Origin: Streptomyces nigrescens
GTDB taxonomy: Bacteria; Actinomycetota; Actinomycetes; Streptomycetales; Streptomycetaceae
DNA length: 64,000 bases
Assembly: GCA_024349765.1 (NCBI GenBank)
Contig: AP026073.1
Span: forward strand, 1,922,001 to 1,986,000
Direction of reading: 5' to 3'
Part shown: positions 1 through 9,011 of the stretch, in pieces
Layout: the number at the start of each line of letters is the position of its first letter
Numbering within the stretch: position 1 is the first letter of the stretch
Program-made: the position numbers and the translations under genes
Notes under the pieces: model-generated
What the model was told of the DNA's origin: nothing
The model's input: the letters and a program-made list of their open reading frames with translations, nothing else
Databases searched by the model: none

Positions 1-368
1 GTGATCACGGCGTGGGTGAAGCCGTGGACCGGGGTGTCGGTGGGGGCGCAGAGGAAGTGCATGCCGGTGTCGCCCGGTTCGGCGACGTGGATGCCGACCA
101 GTTCGCGGTGGGCGGGGTCGTAGCGTTCCATGAGGAAGGCCGGGGTGCCGTTGTGCAGGCCGAGGAAGGCGTCGTGGTGGGGGTCGGCGTCGATCCGCGC
201 GAACTCCTTCTCGACGGCGGCGAGGTCGCAGTCCTGCATCAGCCAGAAGACGGCCTTGGGGTGGGTGACCCAGGAGTGCAGGACGGCGGCGTCGGCGGCG
301 GGGTCGACGGTCCGCAGGGAGAACTCCCCCAGAGCGGGATCGGTGCGGGTGAAGACGGGGGTGTTCAT
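1..368 (-). CDS. desC: Siderophore N-acyltransferase DesC, 5' part only
   Basis: GNAT-fold acyltransferase of the IucB/RhbD type, expected to acylate N-hydroxycadaverine with succinyl-CoA or acetyl-CoA during desferrioxamine synthesis. Only about 122 N-terminal residues are present; the gene runs off the left edge. The visible protein begins [16 protein letters not shown] and contains [15 protein letters not shown] and [17 protein letters not shown], a pattern typical of siderophore acetyltransferases. The start ATG overlaps the desB stop as ATGA, so translation is coupled. The A-B-C gene order supports the assignment; the condensing enzyme DesD would be expected just outside the window. The exact acyl donor is inferred. 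Confidence 0.85.
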   Translation of the reverse strand, partial: MNTPVFTRTDPALGEFSLRTVDPAADAAVLHSWVTHPKAVFWLMQDCDLAAVEKEFARIDADPHHDAFLGLHNGTPAFLMERYDPAHRELVGIHVAEPGDTGMHFLCAPTDTPVHGFTHAVI

Positions 369-1684
369 GCGGGTATCTCCATGGGGTGGTGCGGGCCGGC
401 CGGGGCGGCGAACTCCTGGAAGGCGATGGCCTTTTCGACCGGGTAGTACTCGCGGCCGAGCAGCTCGCGCACGAGGCACGAGTTGCGGTAGGCCGCCATG
501 CCGAGGTCGGGCGTGACGAAGCCGTGGGTGTGCAGCTCGGCGTTCTGCACGTAGATGCCCTGGCCGGTGGTGTCGATGCTGTAGTTGCGGGCGACGGCGT
601 AGCGGCCGGCGTCGTCCCAGGCGATCCGGTCGCGGACCGGTTCGAGGAAGTCCGGTACGCGGTAGCGGTAGCCGGTGGCGAGGACCAGGCCCTGGGTGTC
701 GAGGCTGAAGTCGGTGCCCTGCTCCTCCTGGCGCAGGCCCAGGGTGTAGGTGCCGGAGGTCTCGTCGTAGGAGGCGGTGTGGAGGGCGGTGTTGGTGAGC
801 AGGCGGGTGCGGACCGGGCCGGCCAGGCTCTTCTGGTAGAGCAGGTCGAAGATCTCGTTGATCAGCTCGGAGTCGATGCCCTTGTAGAGGTGCTTCTGGG
901 TGGCGTTGAGCCGGTCGCGGGTGGCTCCGGGGAGGGCGTGGAAGTAGTCCACGTACTCCGGTGAGGTCATCTCCAGCGTGAGCTTGGTGTATTCGAGGGG
1001 GAAGAAGCGCGGTGAGCGGGTGGCCCAGGTCAGGTGGTAGCCGTGGGCGTCGATGTCCGTCAGGAGGTCGTGGAAGATCTCCGCGGCGCTCTGGCCGCTG
1101 CCGATCAGGGTGATCGAGTCCTTGGCCTGGAGGGCGGGCTTGGCGTCCAGGTAGCCGGCGTTGTGCAGCAGGTCGCCGCCGAGGCCCCGGCAGGCCTCGG
1201 GGAGGTGCGGCGGGGTGCCGGTGCCGAGGACGAGCTTGCGGGCGCGGAAGGTCAGCCGTTCGCCGGTGGGGAGGTGCTCGGCGTGGACGGTGTACAGCTC
1301 CTCGCCGGCGTCGTACTCGACGGTGGTGACGCGGTGTCCGAAGCGGATGGTGTCGAGTTTGCCGGCCGCCCAGCGGCAGTAGTCGTTGAACTCGGCGCGC
1401 AGCGGATAGAAGCTCTCGCGGATGTAGAACGGGTAGATCCGCCCGGATTCCTTCAGGTAGTTGAGGAAGGAGAACGGGGAGGTCGGATCGGCGAGGGTGA
1501 CCAGGTCGGCCATGAACGGCACCTGGAGGTGGCTGCTCTCCAGCATCATGCCGGGGTGCCAGTCGAAGGACGGTTTGTCGTCCAGGAACAGGCCGTTGAG
1601 TTCGTCGATCGGCTCGGTCAGGCAGGCCAGGCCAAGGTTGAAGGGGCCGAGGCCGATGGCGAGGAAGTCGTAAGGGGCGGACAC
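365..1684 (-). CDS. desB: Lysine/cadaverine N-monooxygenase DesB
   Basis: FAD- and NADPH-dependent N-hydroxylating monooxygenase (IucD/PvdA family, 439 aa). It hydroxylates the terminal amine of cadaverine for hydroxamate siderophore synthesis. The FAD site [10 protein letters not shown] lies at residues 11-20 and the NADPH site [10 protein letters not shown] near residue 193. The C-terminal FAD-binding segment includes [16 protein letters not shown] and the family-typical [16 protein letters not shown]. The start is GTG at 1684 with GGAG just upstream. It lies 34 bp after desA and overlaps desC by 4 bp. The family is certain; the cadaverine substrate is inferred from the neighbours. Confidence 0.9.
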   Translation of the reverse strand: MSAPYDFLAIGLGPFNLGLACLTEPIDELNGLFLDDKPSFDWHPGMMLESSHLQVPFMADLVTLADPTSPFSFLNYLKESGRIYPFYIRESFYPLRAEFNDYCRWAAGKLDTIRFGHRVTTVEYDAGEELYTVHAEHLPTGERLTFRARKLVLGTGTPPHLPEACRGLGGDLLHNAGYLDAKPALQAKDSITLIGSGQSAAEIFHDLLTDIDAHGYHLTWATRSPRFFPLEYTKLTLEMTSPEYVDYFHALPGATRDRLNATQKHLYKGIDSELINEIFDLLYQKSLAGPVRTRLLTNTALHTASYDETSGTYTLGLRQEEQGTDFSLDTQGLVLATGYRYRVPDFLEPVRDRIAWDDAGRYAVARNYSIDTTGQGIYVQNAELHTHGFVTPDLGMAAYRNSCLVRELLGREYYPVEKAIAFQEFAAPAGPHHPMEIPA

Positions 1685-1718
1685 GGGGTCTCCGATGGGG
1701 GGTTCGGCTCGGGGAGGG

Positions 1719-3251
1719 TCAGCGCGCGGTGAGCGCCGGCCGCGGCTGCTCGGCGAGGAAGGCGCCGGCGTGCTCGGCGATCAGGTCGAGGACGGTGGCG
1801 ATGTCCTCAAGGGTGGTCTCCGGGTTGAGCAGGGTGAACTTGAGGTAGTGGCGGCCGTCGACCTTGGTGCCGGCGACGATGGCGTCGCCGGAGGCGAACA
1901 GGGCTTCGCGGGCGTGCAGGTTGACCCGGTCGGCGAGCTCGGGGTCCGGGTCGGCGCTGGGGACGTAGCGGAAGACCAGGGTGCTCAGCCGGGGCTCGGT
2001 GACCACCTCGAAGCGGGGGTCGTCGTGGAGGAGTTTCCACGCGTCGGCGGCGCGGTCGATGACCTCGTCGAAGAGTTCGCCGACGGCCGCCGCGCCCATG
2101 ATGCGCAGGGTGAGCCAGAGTTTGAGGGCGTCGAAGCGGCGGGTGGTCTGGATCGACTTGTCGACCTGGTTGGGGATCCGGGCCTCGGCCATCCGGCGCG
2201 GGTTGAGGTAGTCCGCGTGGTAGGTGACGTGCCGCAGGGTGGACCGGTCGCGGACCAGGACGGCGCTCGAACTGACCGGCTGGAAGAAGGACTTGTGGTA
2301 GTCGACGGTGACGGAGTCGGCGCGCTCGATGCCGTCGAGGAGTTCGCGGCGGCGGGAGACCAGCAGTCCGCATCCGTAGGCGGCGTCGACGTGCATCCAG
2401 GCGCCGTGGCGGGCGCACAGGTCGGCGGTCTCCGGGAGCGGGTCGATGGAGCCGAAGTCGGTGGTGCCGGCGGTGGCGACGACCGCCATGGGTATCAGGC
2501 CGTCGCGCTGGCAGCGGGTCAGTTCGTCGGCGAGCGCGTCGGTGCGCATCCGCTTCTCGGCGTCGGCCGGTACGGCGATGACGGCCTCGGCGCCCAGGCC
2601 CAGCAGGGTGGCGGACTTGCGGATGCTGAAGTGGCTGCATTCGGACGTCAGGATGCGCAGCCGGGGGAGGACGTCGGTGAGCCGGGCGCCGTGAGGTGCC
2701 CCGTCCCGGGTCAGTTCGCGGCGGCAGGCCTCGTCGCGGGCGAGCAGCATGGCCTGGAGGTTGGACTGGCTGCCGCCGCTGGTGAAGATGCCGTCGGCCA
2801 GCTCGCCGAGGCCGATCCGGTCGGCCGTCCAGTCGACCAGCCGGCGTTCGATGAGCGTGCCGCCGGCGCTCTGGTCCCAGGTGTCCAGGGAGGAGTTGAC
2901 GGCAGAGAGCACGGCTTCGCCGACGAGTGCGGGGATCACCACGGGGCAGTTGAGGTGCGCGAGGTAGCGCGGGTGGTGGAAGTAGACCGCGTCGCGGAGG
3001 TAGACCTCTTCGAGTTCGTCGAGCGCGGCGGCCGCGTCGTGCAGCGGCGCGTCGAGGTCGACACCGCTGATCGCGGGGGCGAGGCGGTCGACGGAGATGC
3101 CGGTGAACGGGCGGGCGGTACCGGCGATTTTGGCGCTGATCCGTGTGACGCTCTCGGTGACCGCGCTGTGGTAGCGGTGGGCCGTACCGTTGTTGAGCAG
3201 ATACGTCCGGCTGTCGGCCGGGTCCTCGGCGGAGTGCGCGAGGAGACTCAT
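1719..3251 (-). CDS. desA: PLP-dependent lysine decarboxylase DesA
   Basis: Group II pyridoxal-phosphate decarboxylase (510 aa) that converts lysine to cadaverine, the first step of desferrioxamine synthesis. Landmarks are [50 protein letters not shown], the cofactor aspartate in WMHVDAAYG, and the PLP lysine near residue 320 in [11 protein letters not shown]. The ATG at 3251 has GGAGG 9 nt upstream. It is the first gene of the desABC operon, and its upstream region carries an iron box, so expression should rise on iron starvation. Other group II decarboxylases are possible, but adjacency to desB and desC makes lysine the likely substrate. Confidence 0.9.
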   Translation of the reverse strand: MSLLAHSAEDPADSRTYLLNNGTAHRYHSAVTESVTRISAKIAGTARPFTGISVDRLAPAISGVDLDAPLHDAAAALDELEEVYLRDAVYFHHPRYLAHLNCPVVIPALVGEAVLSAVNSSLDTWDQSAGGTLIERRLVDWTADRIGLGELADGIFTSGGSQSNLQAMLLARDEACRRELTRDGAPHGARLTDVLPRLRILTSECSHFSIRKSATLLGLGAEAVIAVPADAEKRMRTDALADELTRCQRDGLIPMAVVATAGTTDFGSIDPLPETADLCARHGAWMHVDAAYGCGLLVSRRRELLDGIERADSVTVDYHKSFFQPVSSSAVLVRDRSTLRHVTYHADYLNPRRMAEARIPNQVDKSIQTTRRFDALKLWLTLRIMGAAAVGELFDEVIDRAADAWKLLHDDPRFEVVTEPRLSTLVFRYVPSADPDPELADRVNLHAREALFASGDAIVAGTKVDGRHYLKFTLLNPETTLEDIATVLDLIAEHAGAFLAEQPRPALTAR

Positions 3252-3338
3252 GAAGGTGTCCTCCCTGGTGCGGACTTGACCACGTCCTGCGCAGGACGGG
3301 GTGTGCGCAGGGGCAGGGAGACCCGCCCGGTGACGTAG

Positions 3339-3357
3339 TGAGGTAAGCCTAACCTAA
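3339..3357 (-). promoter_or_regulatory. Iron box (DmdR1/IdeR operator) of desABC
   Basis: The 19-bp sequence TGAGGTAAGCCTAACCTAA on the + strand matches 17 of 19 positions of the actinobacterial iron-box consensus TTAGGTGAGCCTAACCTAA. It lies about 90 bp upstream of the desA start. Binding of the iron-loaded DtxR-type repressor here is inferred from the consensus. Confidence 0.88.
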
Positions 3358-3406
3358 CTACGTCCCAGGTGGGGAGACGGGGCCCGTACCGGGCCTGTCC
3401 GCGGCC

Positions 3407-4669
3407 TTAGTTGTCGTCCTCCAGCGTCCGCAGGACCAGGCCCGTGGCCGGCTTGGGCCCGAACGAGGTGGACTTGCGGGGCATCGTCACACCGCACTCG
3501 GCGAGTTGACGGACGGTCTCCTCGGACGTGGCGCGCATCAGCACGGCCGAAGCGCCGTGCCGGGCGGCGTGCTCGACGGCGGCCTCGGCGTGGTGCAGAT
3601 AGCCGATGTCCGACGGGTGGTCGGGGATGTGCCAGACCTCGTCCAGCAGGACGGAGTGCAGCACGGTGGCGTCCAGTCGCCGCCACGCCTCGGGCCGGTC
3701 CCGGCGGATCGTACGGTCCAGCAGCCCGGGATCCGGGCGGTCCAGGAGGTGGAAGGTGTCCGGCCCGCCACTGAGGACGAAGGCGGTACCGGACGTCTCC
3801 TCCAGGGTCCCCAACGCGTCCGCCAGCCCGCCCGCGAGCGGACGGGTGCGGAAGGCGCCGGCCAGCTCCGCCAGCGCCTTGGCGGGCGGCAGATGCGGCA
3901 GTACGCGGTGGATCGCGCGGACCTGGAGCGGATAGCGGGCGGTGTCGACGAGCAGGACCAGGCCGGACGCCCACGGCGAGGCGGCCGTGGCGTCCGGCTG
4001 CTGCTCGTACAGCCGCTGGTAGGTCGCCCAGCGGTGGTGGCCGTCGGCGATCAGGGCCTGGCGGCCGGCGAGGTCCGCGTCGATGGTGGCGAGGTCGGCG
4101 GGGGCGGTGACCGCCCACAGGCGGTGGGTGAAACCGTCCTCCGTGGTGGTGGACAGCAGCGGGGTGCCCTCCACCACGCGCTCGATCACCGCGGTGGCGC
4201 CGTTCGCCGGATTCCCGCCACGGTACGACAGCAGCAACGGCTCGAAATTGGCGGCCGCGGCGCGCATCAGGGCGGCCCGGTCCTCGACGACCTCGGGGAT
4301 CACGTCCTCGTGCGGCAGTACCGGGCCGTCCAGGCGCAGCGCGCCGATCAGCCCGCGCTGCAGCACCTCGCCGGAGCGCTGCTCGTACACGTACAGTGCG
4401 GGGTCGGGGTCCTGTGCCAGCACGCCCTCGGCGCGCCAGCGGCGCAGGGTGTCGGCGGCCTGGCGGTGCCGGGCGGCGGGGTCCGCGGTGTGCGGCAGGA
4501 TCAGCCGGACGATGTTGTACGGATCGGCGGTCTCCAGATGGCGCACCCCCTCCGGCCGGACCACCACGTCGTACGGCGGCGAGGTCACGGCGGTGAGGCT
4601 GCTGATCCGGTCCGGGGCGTAGCGCAGTCCGCGGAACGGGAGGAGGCGGAGGCCGTCGGTATCGGTCAT
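3407..4669 (-). CDS. DUF1015 family protein
   Basis: Conserved cytosolic protein (420 aa) of the DUF1015 family, whose biochemical role I do not know. It starts MTDTDGLRLLPFRGLRYAP and has the hallmark TSPPYDVV near residue 30, then PYNIVRLILP, LYVYEQR, LIADGHHRWATYQRL near residue 220 and a C-terminal MPRKSTSFGPKP. The histidine pair in the GHHR motif is a family signature. The gene is divergent from the HAD phosphatase, with only 93 bp between the starts. No Shine-Dalgarno sequence is visible before the ATG, so a leaderless message is possible. It has no evident link to the iron genes around it. Confidence 0.85.
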   Translation of the reverse strand: MTDTDGLRLLPFRGLRYAPDRISSLTAVTSPPYDVVVRPEGVRHLETADPYNIVRLILPHTADPAARHRQAADTLRRWRAEGVLAQDPDPALYVYEQRSGEVLQRGLIGALRLDGPVLPHEDVIPEVVEDRAALMRAAAANFEPLLLSYRGGNPANGATAVIERVVEGTPLLSTTTEDGFTHRLWAVTAPADLATIDADLAGRQALIADGHHRWATYQRLYEQQPDATAASPWASGLVLLVDTARYPLQVRAIHRVLPHLPPAKALAELAGAFRTRPLAGGLADALGTLEETSGTAFVLSGGPDTFHLLDRPDPGLLDRTIRRDRPEAWRRLDATVLHSVLLDEVWHIPDHPSDIGYLHHAEAAVEHAARHGASAVLMRATSEETVRQLAECGVTMPRKSTSFGPKPATGLVLRTLEDDN

Positions 4670-4762
4670 TGAAGAATGCTATGCCGCGGGGGCGATGAGG
4701 GAAGATCGGGGGACAGTCCGGATGTGGCTGGAAATACCGGTAGGTGCGAGGAGCAGGACGGC

Positions 4763-5788
4763 ATGAACGAGCAGGTTCGCAGGCAGCCCGACGGGAGCCG
4801 GCGCGCGCTCCACGAGGCGTACGACACGGCGCTGCTGGATCTGGACGGGGTCGTCTACGCCGGTGGCCGGGCCATCGCCCATGCCGTCGACTCGCTGACC
4901 GCGGCCCGGGACGGCGGGATGCACCTCGCGTACGTGACCAACAACGCGGCCCGCACCCCGCAGGCCGTCGCCGACCAGCTGTCCGGATTCGGACTGCCCA
5001 CCGGCGCCGAGGACGTGATCACCTCGGCGCAGGCGGTGGCCCGGCTGATCGCCGAGCAGGTGCCGGCGGGCGCCCGGGTGCTGGCGATCGGCGGCGAGGG
5101 GCTGCTGGTGGCGCTGCGCGAGCGCGGCCTCACGCCGGTGTTCTCCGCGGACGACCGGCCGGCGGCCGTGGTGCAGGGCTACGACCCGACCCTGGACTGG
5201 GGGCGGCTGGCGGAGGCCGCGTACGCCGTGCAGCGCGGGGTGCCGTGGTTCGCGTCCAACACCGACCTGACGATCCCCAAGGAGCGCGGGATCGCGCCCG
5301 GCAACGGCGCGTTGGTGGAGGTCGTCCGGATCGCGGCGGGCGGCACGCCCCAGGTGGCGGGCAAGCCGCAGCCGCCGATGCACCGCGAGACGGTGCTGCG
5401 GACCGGCGCCCGGCGGCCGCTGGTGATCGGCGACCGGCTGGACACCGACATCGAGGGCGCCCACAACGGCGGGGTGGACTCCCTGCTGGTGCTCACCGGC
5501 GTGACCACCCCCGCCGAGCTGCTGGCCGCCCCGCCGGAGCACCGCCCTTCCTACGTGGACGAGGACCTGCGCGGGCTGCTCGCGCCGCAGCCGGAGGTGA
5601 CCGCGGACGGCGGCGGCTTCCGGTGCGGCGGCTGGCGAGCCGAGGCCACCGGCGACGTGCTCGCCGTGGCGGGCGAGGGGGAGCCGCTGGACGGGCTGCG
5701 GGCGCTGTGCGCGGCGGCCTGGACGCAGGCGGGGGACGGCAGTTGCCGGGCGGACGCGGGGAAGGCGCTGGCCCGCATCGGTATGTGA
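4763..5788 (+). CDS. HAD-superfamily IIA phosphatase (NagD/PGP-like)
   Basis: A 341-aa hydrolase of the haloacid dehalogenase superfamily, subclass IIA (NagD, p-nitrophenyl phosphatase, phosphoglycolate/glycerol-phosphate phosphatase). The nucleophile motif LLDLDGVVYAGG is near residue 26, the second motif YVTNNAARTP near 57, and the metal-binding motif GDRLDTDIEGA near 222. Start ATG 4763 was chosen because GAGGAG lies 9 nt upstream; earlier in-frame starts lack a binding site. The C-terminal 80 residues (RCGGWRAEA onward) form an extra domain often seen in actinobacterial members. The substrate cannot be told from the sequence. Confidence 0.88.
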   Translation: MNEQVRRQPDGSRRALHEAYDTALLDLDGVVYAGGRAIAHAVDSLTAARDGGMHLAYVTNNAARTPQAVADQLSGFGLPTGAEDVITSAQAVARLIAEQVPAGARVLAIGGEGLLVALRERGLTPVFSADDRPAAVVQGYDPTLDWGRLAEAAYAVQRGVPWFASNTDLTIPKERGIAPGNGALVEVVRIAAGGTPQVAGKPQPPMHRETVLRTGARRPLVIGDRLDTDIEGAHNGGVDSLLVLTGVTTPAELLAAPPEHRPSYVDEDLRGLLAPQPEVTADGGGFRCGGWRAEATGDVLAVAGEGEPLDGLRALCAAAWTQAGDGSCRADAGKALARIGM

Positions 5789-5845
5789 GGACGGCGCCAC
5801 GGGGCCCGGCGCGTGGCGGGGCCCCGGCGCACGGCGGCCGATGGC

Positions 5846-6736
5846 TCAGTCCCGCTCGGCCGCCGCGGTACCCGCCGTCAGCTCGGCGAGCAGGTCCTCC
5901 TCGGTGGCGCCGCGCCGCCAGTAGCCGGTGAACTTGACCGCACGGCGGTCGAAGCCGCGCTCGCGGACCAGATGGCGGCGCACCGCCTTGACGGTGCCGG
6001 ACTCACCGGCGACCCAGGCGTACGGCGTGCCCTCGGGCAGTGCGGCGGTGCGCAGTGCGTCGAGCACCGGCTCGTGGCGCGCCGCGGTGGCCGGGTCCCG
6101 GACGAGCCAGGTGACGTCGGCGTCCGCGAAGGTCGGCAGCGGCTGCCGGCCGTCCTCGTGGCCGATCTCGAGGAAGACCTTGGCCTGGGTGCCGGGGGAG
6201 AGCCAGGAGAGGATGCCGGCGATCGCGGGCAGCGCCGTCTCGTCGCCGGTGATCAGGATCCAGTCGGTACCGGCCGGCGGGCGGAAGTCGACGCCGCCGT
6301 TGTCCGGGACGGCCGGGGCGAGGACGGTCAGCCGGTCGCCGGGCCGGGCCGCGGCGGCCCAGCGGGAGGCCGGTCCGCCCTGCGTCACCGCGGCCCCGGG
6401 TTCCGCGCCGTGCAACGCGAAGTCGACGTCGAACTCCCCGGCGTCCGGGCGCTGTTCGCGGATGGTGTACGAGCGCATCACCGCGCGCTCGGCCGGGTCC
6501 TGGGCCCGCCAGGCGGTGTACCAGCCGTCGCCCGTGTCGTCGAAGACCGGGCGGTCCTGGTGGGGTTGCGGGAGGAAGAGCTTGAAGCGCTGGTCACGGC
6601 CGCCGGAGGCCAGTTCGTCCAGCCGCTCGCCGCCGAAGGTGACCCGCAGCATGGAGGGGCCGAGCCGTCGGGAGCGGACGACGTGCACGTCGAAGAAGCG
6701 GAAGGGGGCGGAGGCGGGGGCGGCGGTCGTGGTCAT
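5846..6736 (-). CDS. Siderophore-interacting protein (FAD-binding ferric reductase)
   Basis: A 296-aa cytosolic flavoprotein of the SIP/ViuB family that reduces ferric siderophores to release iron. The N-terminal half is the FAD-binding domain, with MRSYTIREQRPDAGEFDVDF for flavin binding. The C-terminal half is the SIP NAD(P)H domain, with WILITGDETALPAIAGIL and YAWVAGESGTVKAVRRHL. The start is ATG 6736, preceded by GGGAGG at good spacing. An in-frame open stretch extends far upstream but is only GC-rich read-through. It lies beside the iron-siderophore receptor and permeases, and is probably co-regulated with them from the iron box at 7938. Confidence 0.92.
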   Translation of the reverse strand: MTTTAAPASAPFRFFDVHVVRSRRLGPSMLRVTFGGERLDELASGGRDQRFKLFLPQPHQDRPVFDDTGDGWYTAWRAQDPAERAVMRSYTIREQRPDAGEFDVDFALHGAEPGAAVTQGGPASRWAAAARPGDRLTVLAPAVPDNGGVDFRPPAGTDWILITGDETALPAIAGILSWLSPGTQAKVFLEIGHEDGRQPLPTFADADVTWLVRDPATAARHEPVLDALRTAALPEGTPYAWVAGESGTVKAVRRHLVRERGFDRRAVKFTGYWRRGATEEDLLAELTAGTAAAERD

Positions 6737-6867
6737 GCGGGAACCTCCCGGACGGGGGTGGGGGTGGGTGGGGCCGCGGGGGCGCGCGGGTGCGGCGGGC
6801 GGTGCGCCGCGGCCGGCGGACGTGCCGTGCGGACGGCCCGGGGCGGCCCGCGCGGTACGTCGCTGCG

Positions 6868-7896
6868 TCAGCCGACCTTCTTGGCGCTCTCGACGGCCTC
6901 GGCCAGCGTCTCGATGAGCGGTGCGGAGCCCGCGTAGGAGAAGCGCGGCTCGCTCGACCACGGGGTGATCTGGCCGGCCTTGACGGCGGGCAGCTTCGCC
7001 CAGGAGGGCTTCGCGGCCAGGTCCTTGGGCTGGAGGGTGGCGGTCCGGTTGTCCAGCAGGAGTACGTCCGCCTTGTACTTGTCGGCGTTCTCCCAGCTCA
7101 GGCTCTCGAAGTAGCCGCCCTTGTCCAGGTGGTCGGGGACGATCAGGTCGACGCCGAGGGACTTGTAGTACATCAGGTCGGCGTTGATGCCGGGGTTGGA
7201 GGCGTAGAAGAGGTCCGGGCTGCCGGAGCAGGCGAGCACCTTGACCCGGTTCGACTTGGCGGCCTTGCGCAGCTTCTCGGCGGCCTGCTCGAAGCGGGAC
7301 TTGGCGTCGGTGACCTTCTTGGCCTTGAGGTCGGCGCCGAGCGACGCGGCCAGTTCGGCGTAGCGCTCGATGATCTTGACGAGCGGGACGCGGGACGAGG
7401 TGATGGCCACGGACTCGGCCAGCTTGGTGATCTTGTCCTTGCTGTCGTCCGGGACGAACCACAGTGCGCCCGGCTCGTACATGTTGGTGACCAGCAGATC
7501 CGGCCGCAGGCCCGCGTACTTCTCGACGTTGAACTGGTTGTAGGCGTTGCCGATGATGGTGACCTTGTCGACGTCGAGGTCGCCGGCCTGCGGGTCGGGC
7601 TTGCCGTTCTTGAGCTTGGTGGGGCCGAAGACGCCGACGATCTGGTCGTCGATCCCGAAGTCGTGCAGGGCGGCCGCGGTGCCGGTGAAGGCGACGATCC
7701 GCTGCGGGGTGCCCTTGAGGGAGACCTTCTGCTTGCGGTCGTCGGTGAAGCTCCACGGACCGCCCTTGGCGCTGCCGTTGGCGCCCGCCGAACTCTTGCC
7801 ACCGCCGCACGCGGCCAGCAGGGCGCCGATGCCGACGGCGCCGCCCGCGGCCAGGACGCCGCGGCGGGACGGAGTTACGCTTCGGGAGGTGCTCAT
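6868..7896 (-). CDS. Iron-siderophore ABC transporter substrate-binding lipoprotein
   Basis: Periplasmic-binding-protein-like receptor (FepB/FhuD class, 342 aa) that captures ferric siderophore outside the membrane. It has a twin-arginine signal (SRRGVLAAGG, residues 10-19) followed by lipobox LLAAC with Cys30, so it should be Tat-exported and lipidated. Domain landmarks are QRIVAFTGTAAALHDFGID, RPDLLVTNMY and DLMYYKSLGVDLIVPD. Start ATG 7896 gives a proper signal peptide; an in-frame ATG at 7929 would add 11 residues. It is divergent from the two permease genes, with an iron box in the 65-bp gap. It may bind the desABC product, but ligand identity is not visible. Confidence 0.92.
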   Translation of the reverse strand: MSTSRSVTPSRRGVLAAGGAVGIGALLAACGGGKSSAGANGSAKGGPWSFTDDRKQKVSLKGTPQRIVAFTGTAAALHDFGIDDQIVGVFGPTKLKNGKPDPQAGDLDVDKVTIIGNAYNQFNVEKYAGLRPDLLVTNMYEPGALWFVPDDSKDKITKLAESVAITSSRVPLVKIIERYAELAASLGADLKAKKVTDAKSRFEQAAEKLRKAAKSNRVKVLACSGSPDLFYASNPGINADLMYYKSLGVDLIVPDHLDKGGYFESLSWENADKYKADVLLLDNRTATLQPKDLAAKPSWAKLPAVKAGQITPWSSEPRFSYAGSAPLIETLAEAVESAKKVG

Positions 7897-7937
7897 GGTG
7901 GCTGCGCTTCTCTCTGGGAGGGCCTGCAAGTCGAATG

Positions 7938-7956
7938 TGAGGGTAGGCTAACCTAA
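7938..7956. promoter_or_regulatory. Iron box between divergent siderophore uptake genes
   Basis: TGAGGGTAGGCTAACCTAA matches 15 of 19 consensus iron-box positions. It lies between the receptor (minus strand) and the first permease (plus strand), and ends only 5 nt before the permease GTG, so one repressor site could shut both directions. Confidence 0.85.
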
Positions 7957-7961
7957 CTACC

Positions 7962-9011
7962 GTGTTGGTCGACAGTCCCCCCGAAGCATCAACGGCCCCG
8001 GCCCCCACGGCCCCCCGGAAGCGGCACGCCCTGCGCTCCGCGGGACTGCTCGGCTCCGTGGCCGTCCTCGCCGTCGTCGTCGTCCTCGGCATCGCCGTCG
8101 GCGCCAAACAGATCCCGCTCGACCAGGTGTGGCACGGGGTGTTCCACTACTCCGGCACCGACACCGACGTGGTCGTCCACGACGTGCGCATCCCCCGCAC
8201 CCTGCTCGGCCTGATCGCCGGCGCCGCCCTCGGCCTGGCCGGCACCGTCATGCAGGCCCTGACCCGAAATTCCCTGGCGGACCCGGGAGTTCTCGGTATC
8301 AACGCCGGCGCCTCGGCCGCCGTCGTCTCCGCCATCAGCTTCTTCGGCGTCACCTCCCTCACCGGCTATGTGTGGTTCGCGTTCGCCGGCGCCGCGGTGG
8401 TCTCGGTCGCCGTCTACGTCCTCGGCGGCACCCGCAACGCCACCCCGGTACGGCTCGCGCTCGCCGGCACCGCACTGACCGCCGTCCTCGTCGGCTACAT
8501 CAACGCCGTCAACCTCATGGACACCGCGGCGCTCGACAAGATGCGCTTCTGGACGGTGGGTTCACTGGCCGCCGCCACCATGCCGACGGTCACCCACGTC
8601 GCACCCTTCCTGGCCGTCGGCGGGGTCCTCGCGCTGCTGCTCGCCCGCCCGCTCAACGCCATCGCGCTCGGCGACGACCAGGCGCGGGCCCTGGGCGCCC
8701 GGCTGACCCGCACCCGGGTCCTGGCGATGGTCGCGGTCACCCTGCTGTGCGGCGGCGCGACCGCCGCCTGCGGCCCGATCGTCTACGTCGGCCTGATGGT
8801 TCCGCACGTCGTACGGGCCATCACCGGCCCCGACCTGCGCTGGATCCTGCCGTACTCCGCGGTGCTCTCGCCGGTCCTGCTGCTCGGCGCGGACGTCCTC
8901 GGCCGGGTGGCGGCCCGCCCCGGCGAACTCCAGGTCGGCATCGTCACCGCCGTCATCGGCGGACCGGTCTTCATCTATCTCGTACGACGGCGGAGGATGG
9001 CCCAGCTGTGA
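7962..9011 (+). CDS. FecCD-family iron-siderophore permease, first subunit
   Basis: Polytopic inner-membrane permease (349 aa, about ten hydrophobic segments) of the FecCD/BtuC family, half of the channel for ferric siderophore import. Typical motifs are VHDVRIPRTLLGLIAGAALG, ALTRNSLADPGVLGINAGAS, and the ATPase-contact region GALGARLTRTRV. The end GPIVYVGLMVPHVVRAITGP is characteristic. It begins GTG TTG GTC GAC immediately after the iron box with no Shine-Dalgarno sequence, suggesting a leaderless transcript. Its stop overlaps the GTG of the second permease (GTGA). Confidence 0.92.
   Translation: MLVDSPPEASTAPAPTAPRKRHALRSAGLLGSVAVLAVVVVLGIAVGAKQIPLDQVWHGVFHYSGTDTDVVVHDVRIPRTLLGLIAGAALGLAGTVMQALTRNSLADPGVLGINAGASAAVVSAISFFGVTSLTGYVWFAFAGAAVVSVAVYVLGGTRNATPVRLALAGTALTAVLVGYINAVNLMDTAALDKMRFWTVGSLAAATMPTVTHVAPFLAVGGVLALLLARPLNAIALGDDQARALGARLTRTRVLAMVAVTLLCGGATAACGPIVYVGLMVPHVVRAITGPDLRWILPYSAVLSPVLLLGADVLGRVAARPGELQVGIVTAVIGGPVFIYLVRRRRMAQL

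Noticed and set aside
5846-8107. Apparent 753-aa extension of the siderophore-interacting protein
   Set aside because: The extension overlaps the receptor lipoprotein gene in another frame, and a good start with GGGAGG exists at 6736.
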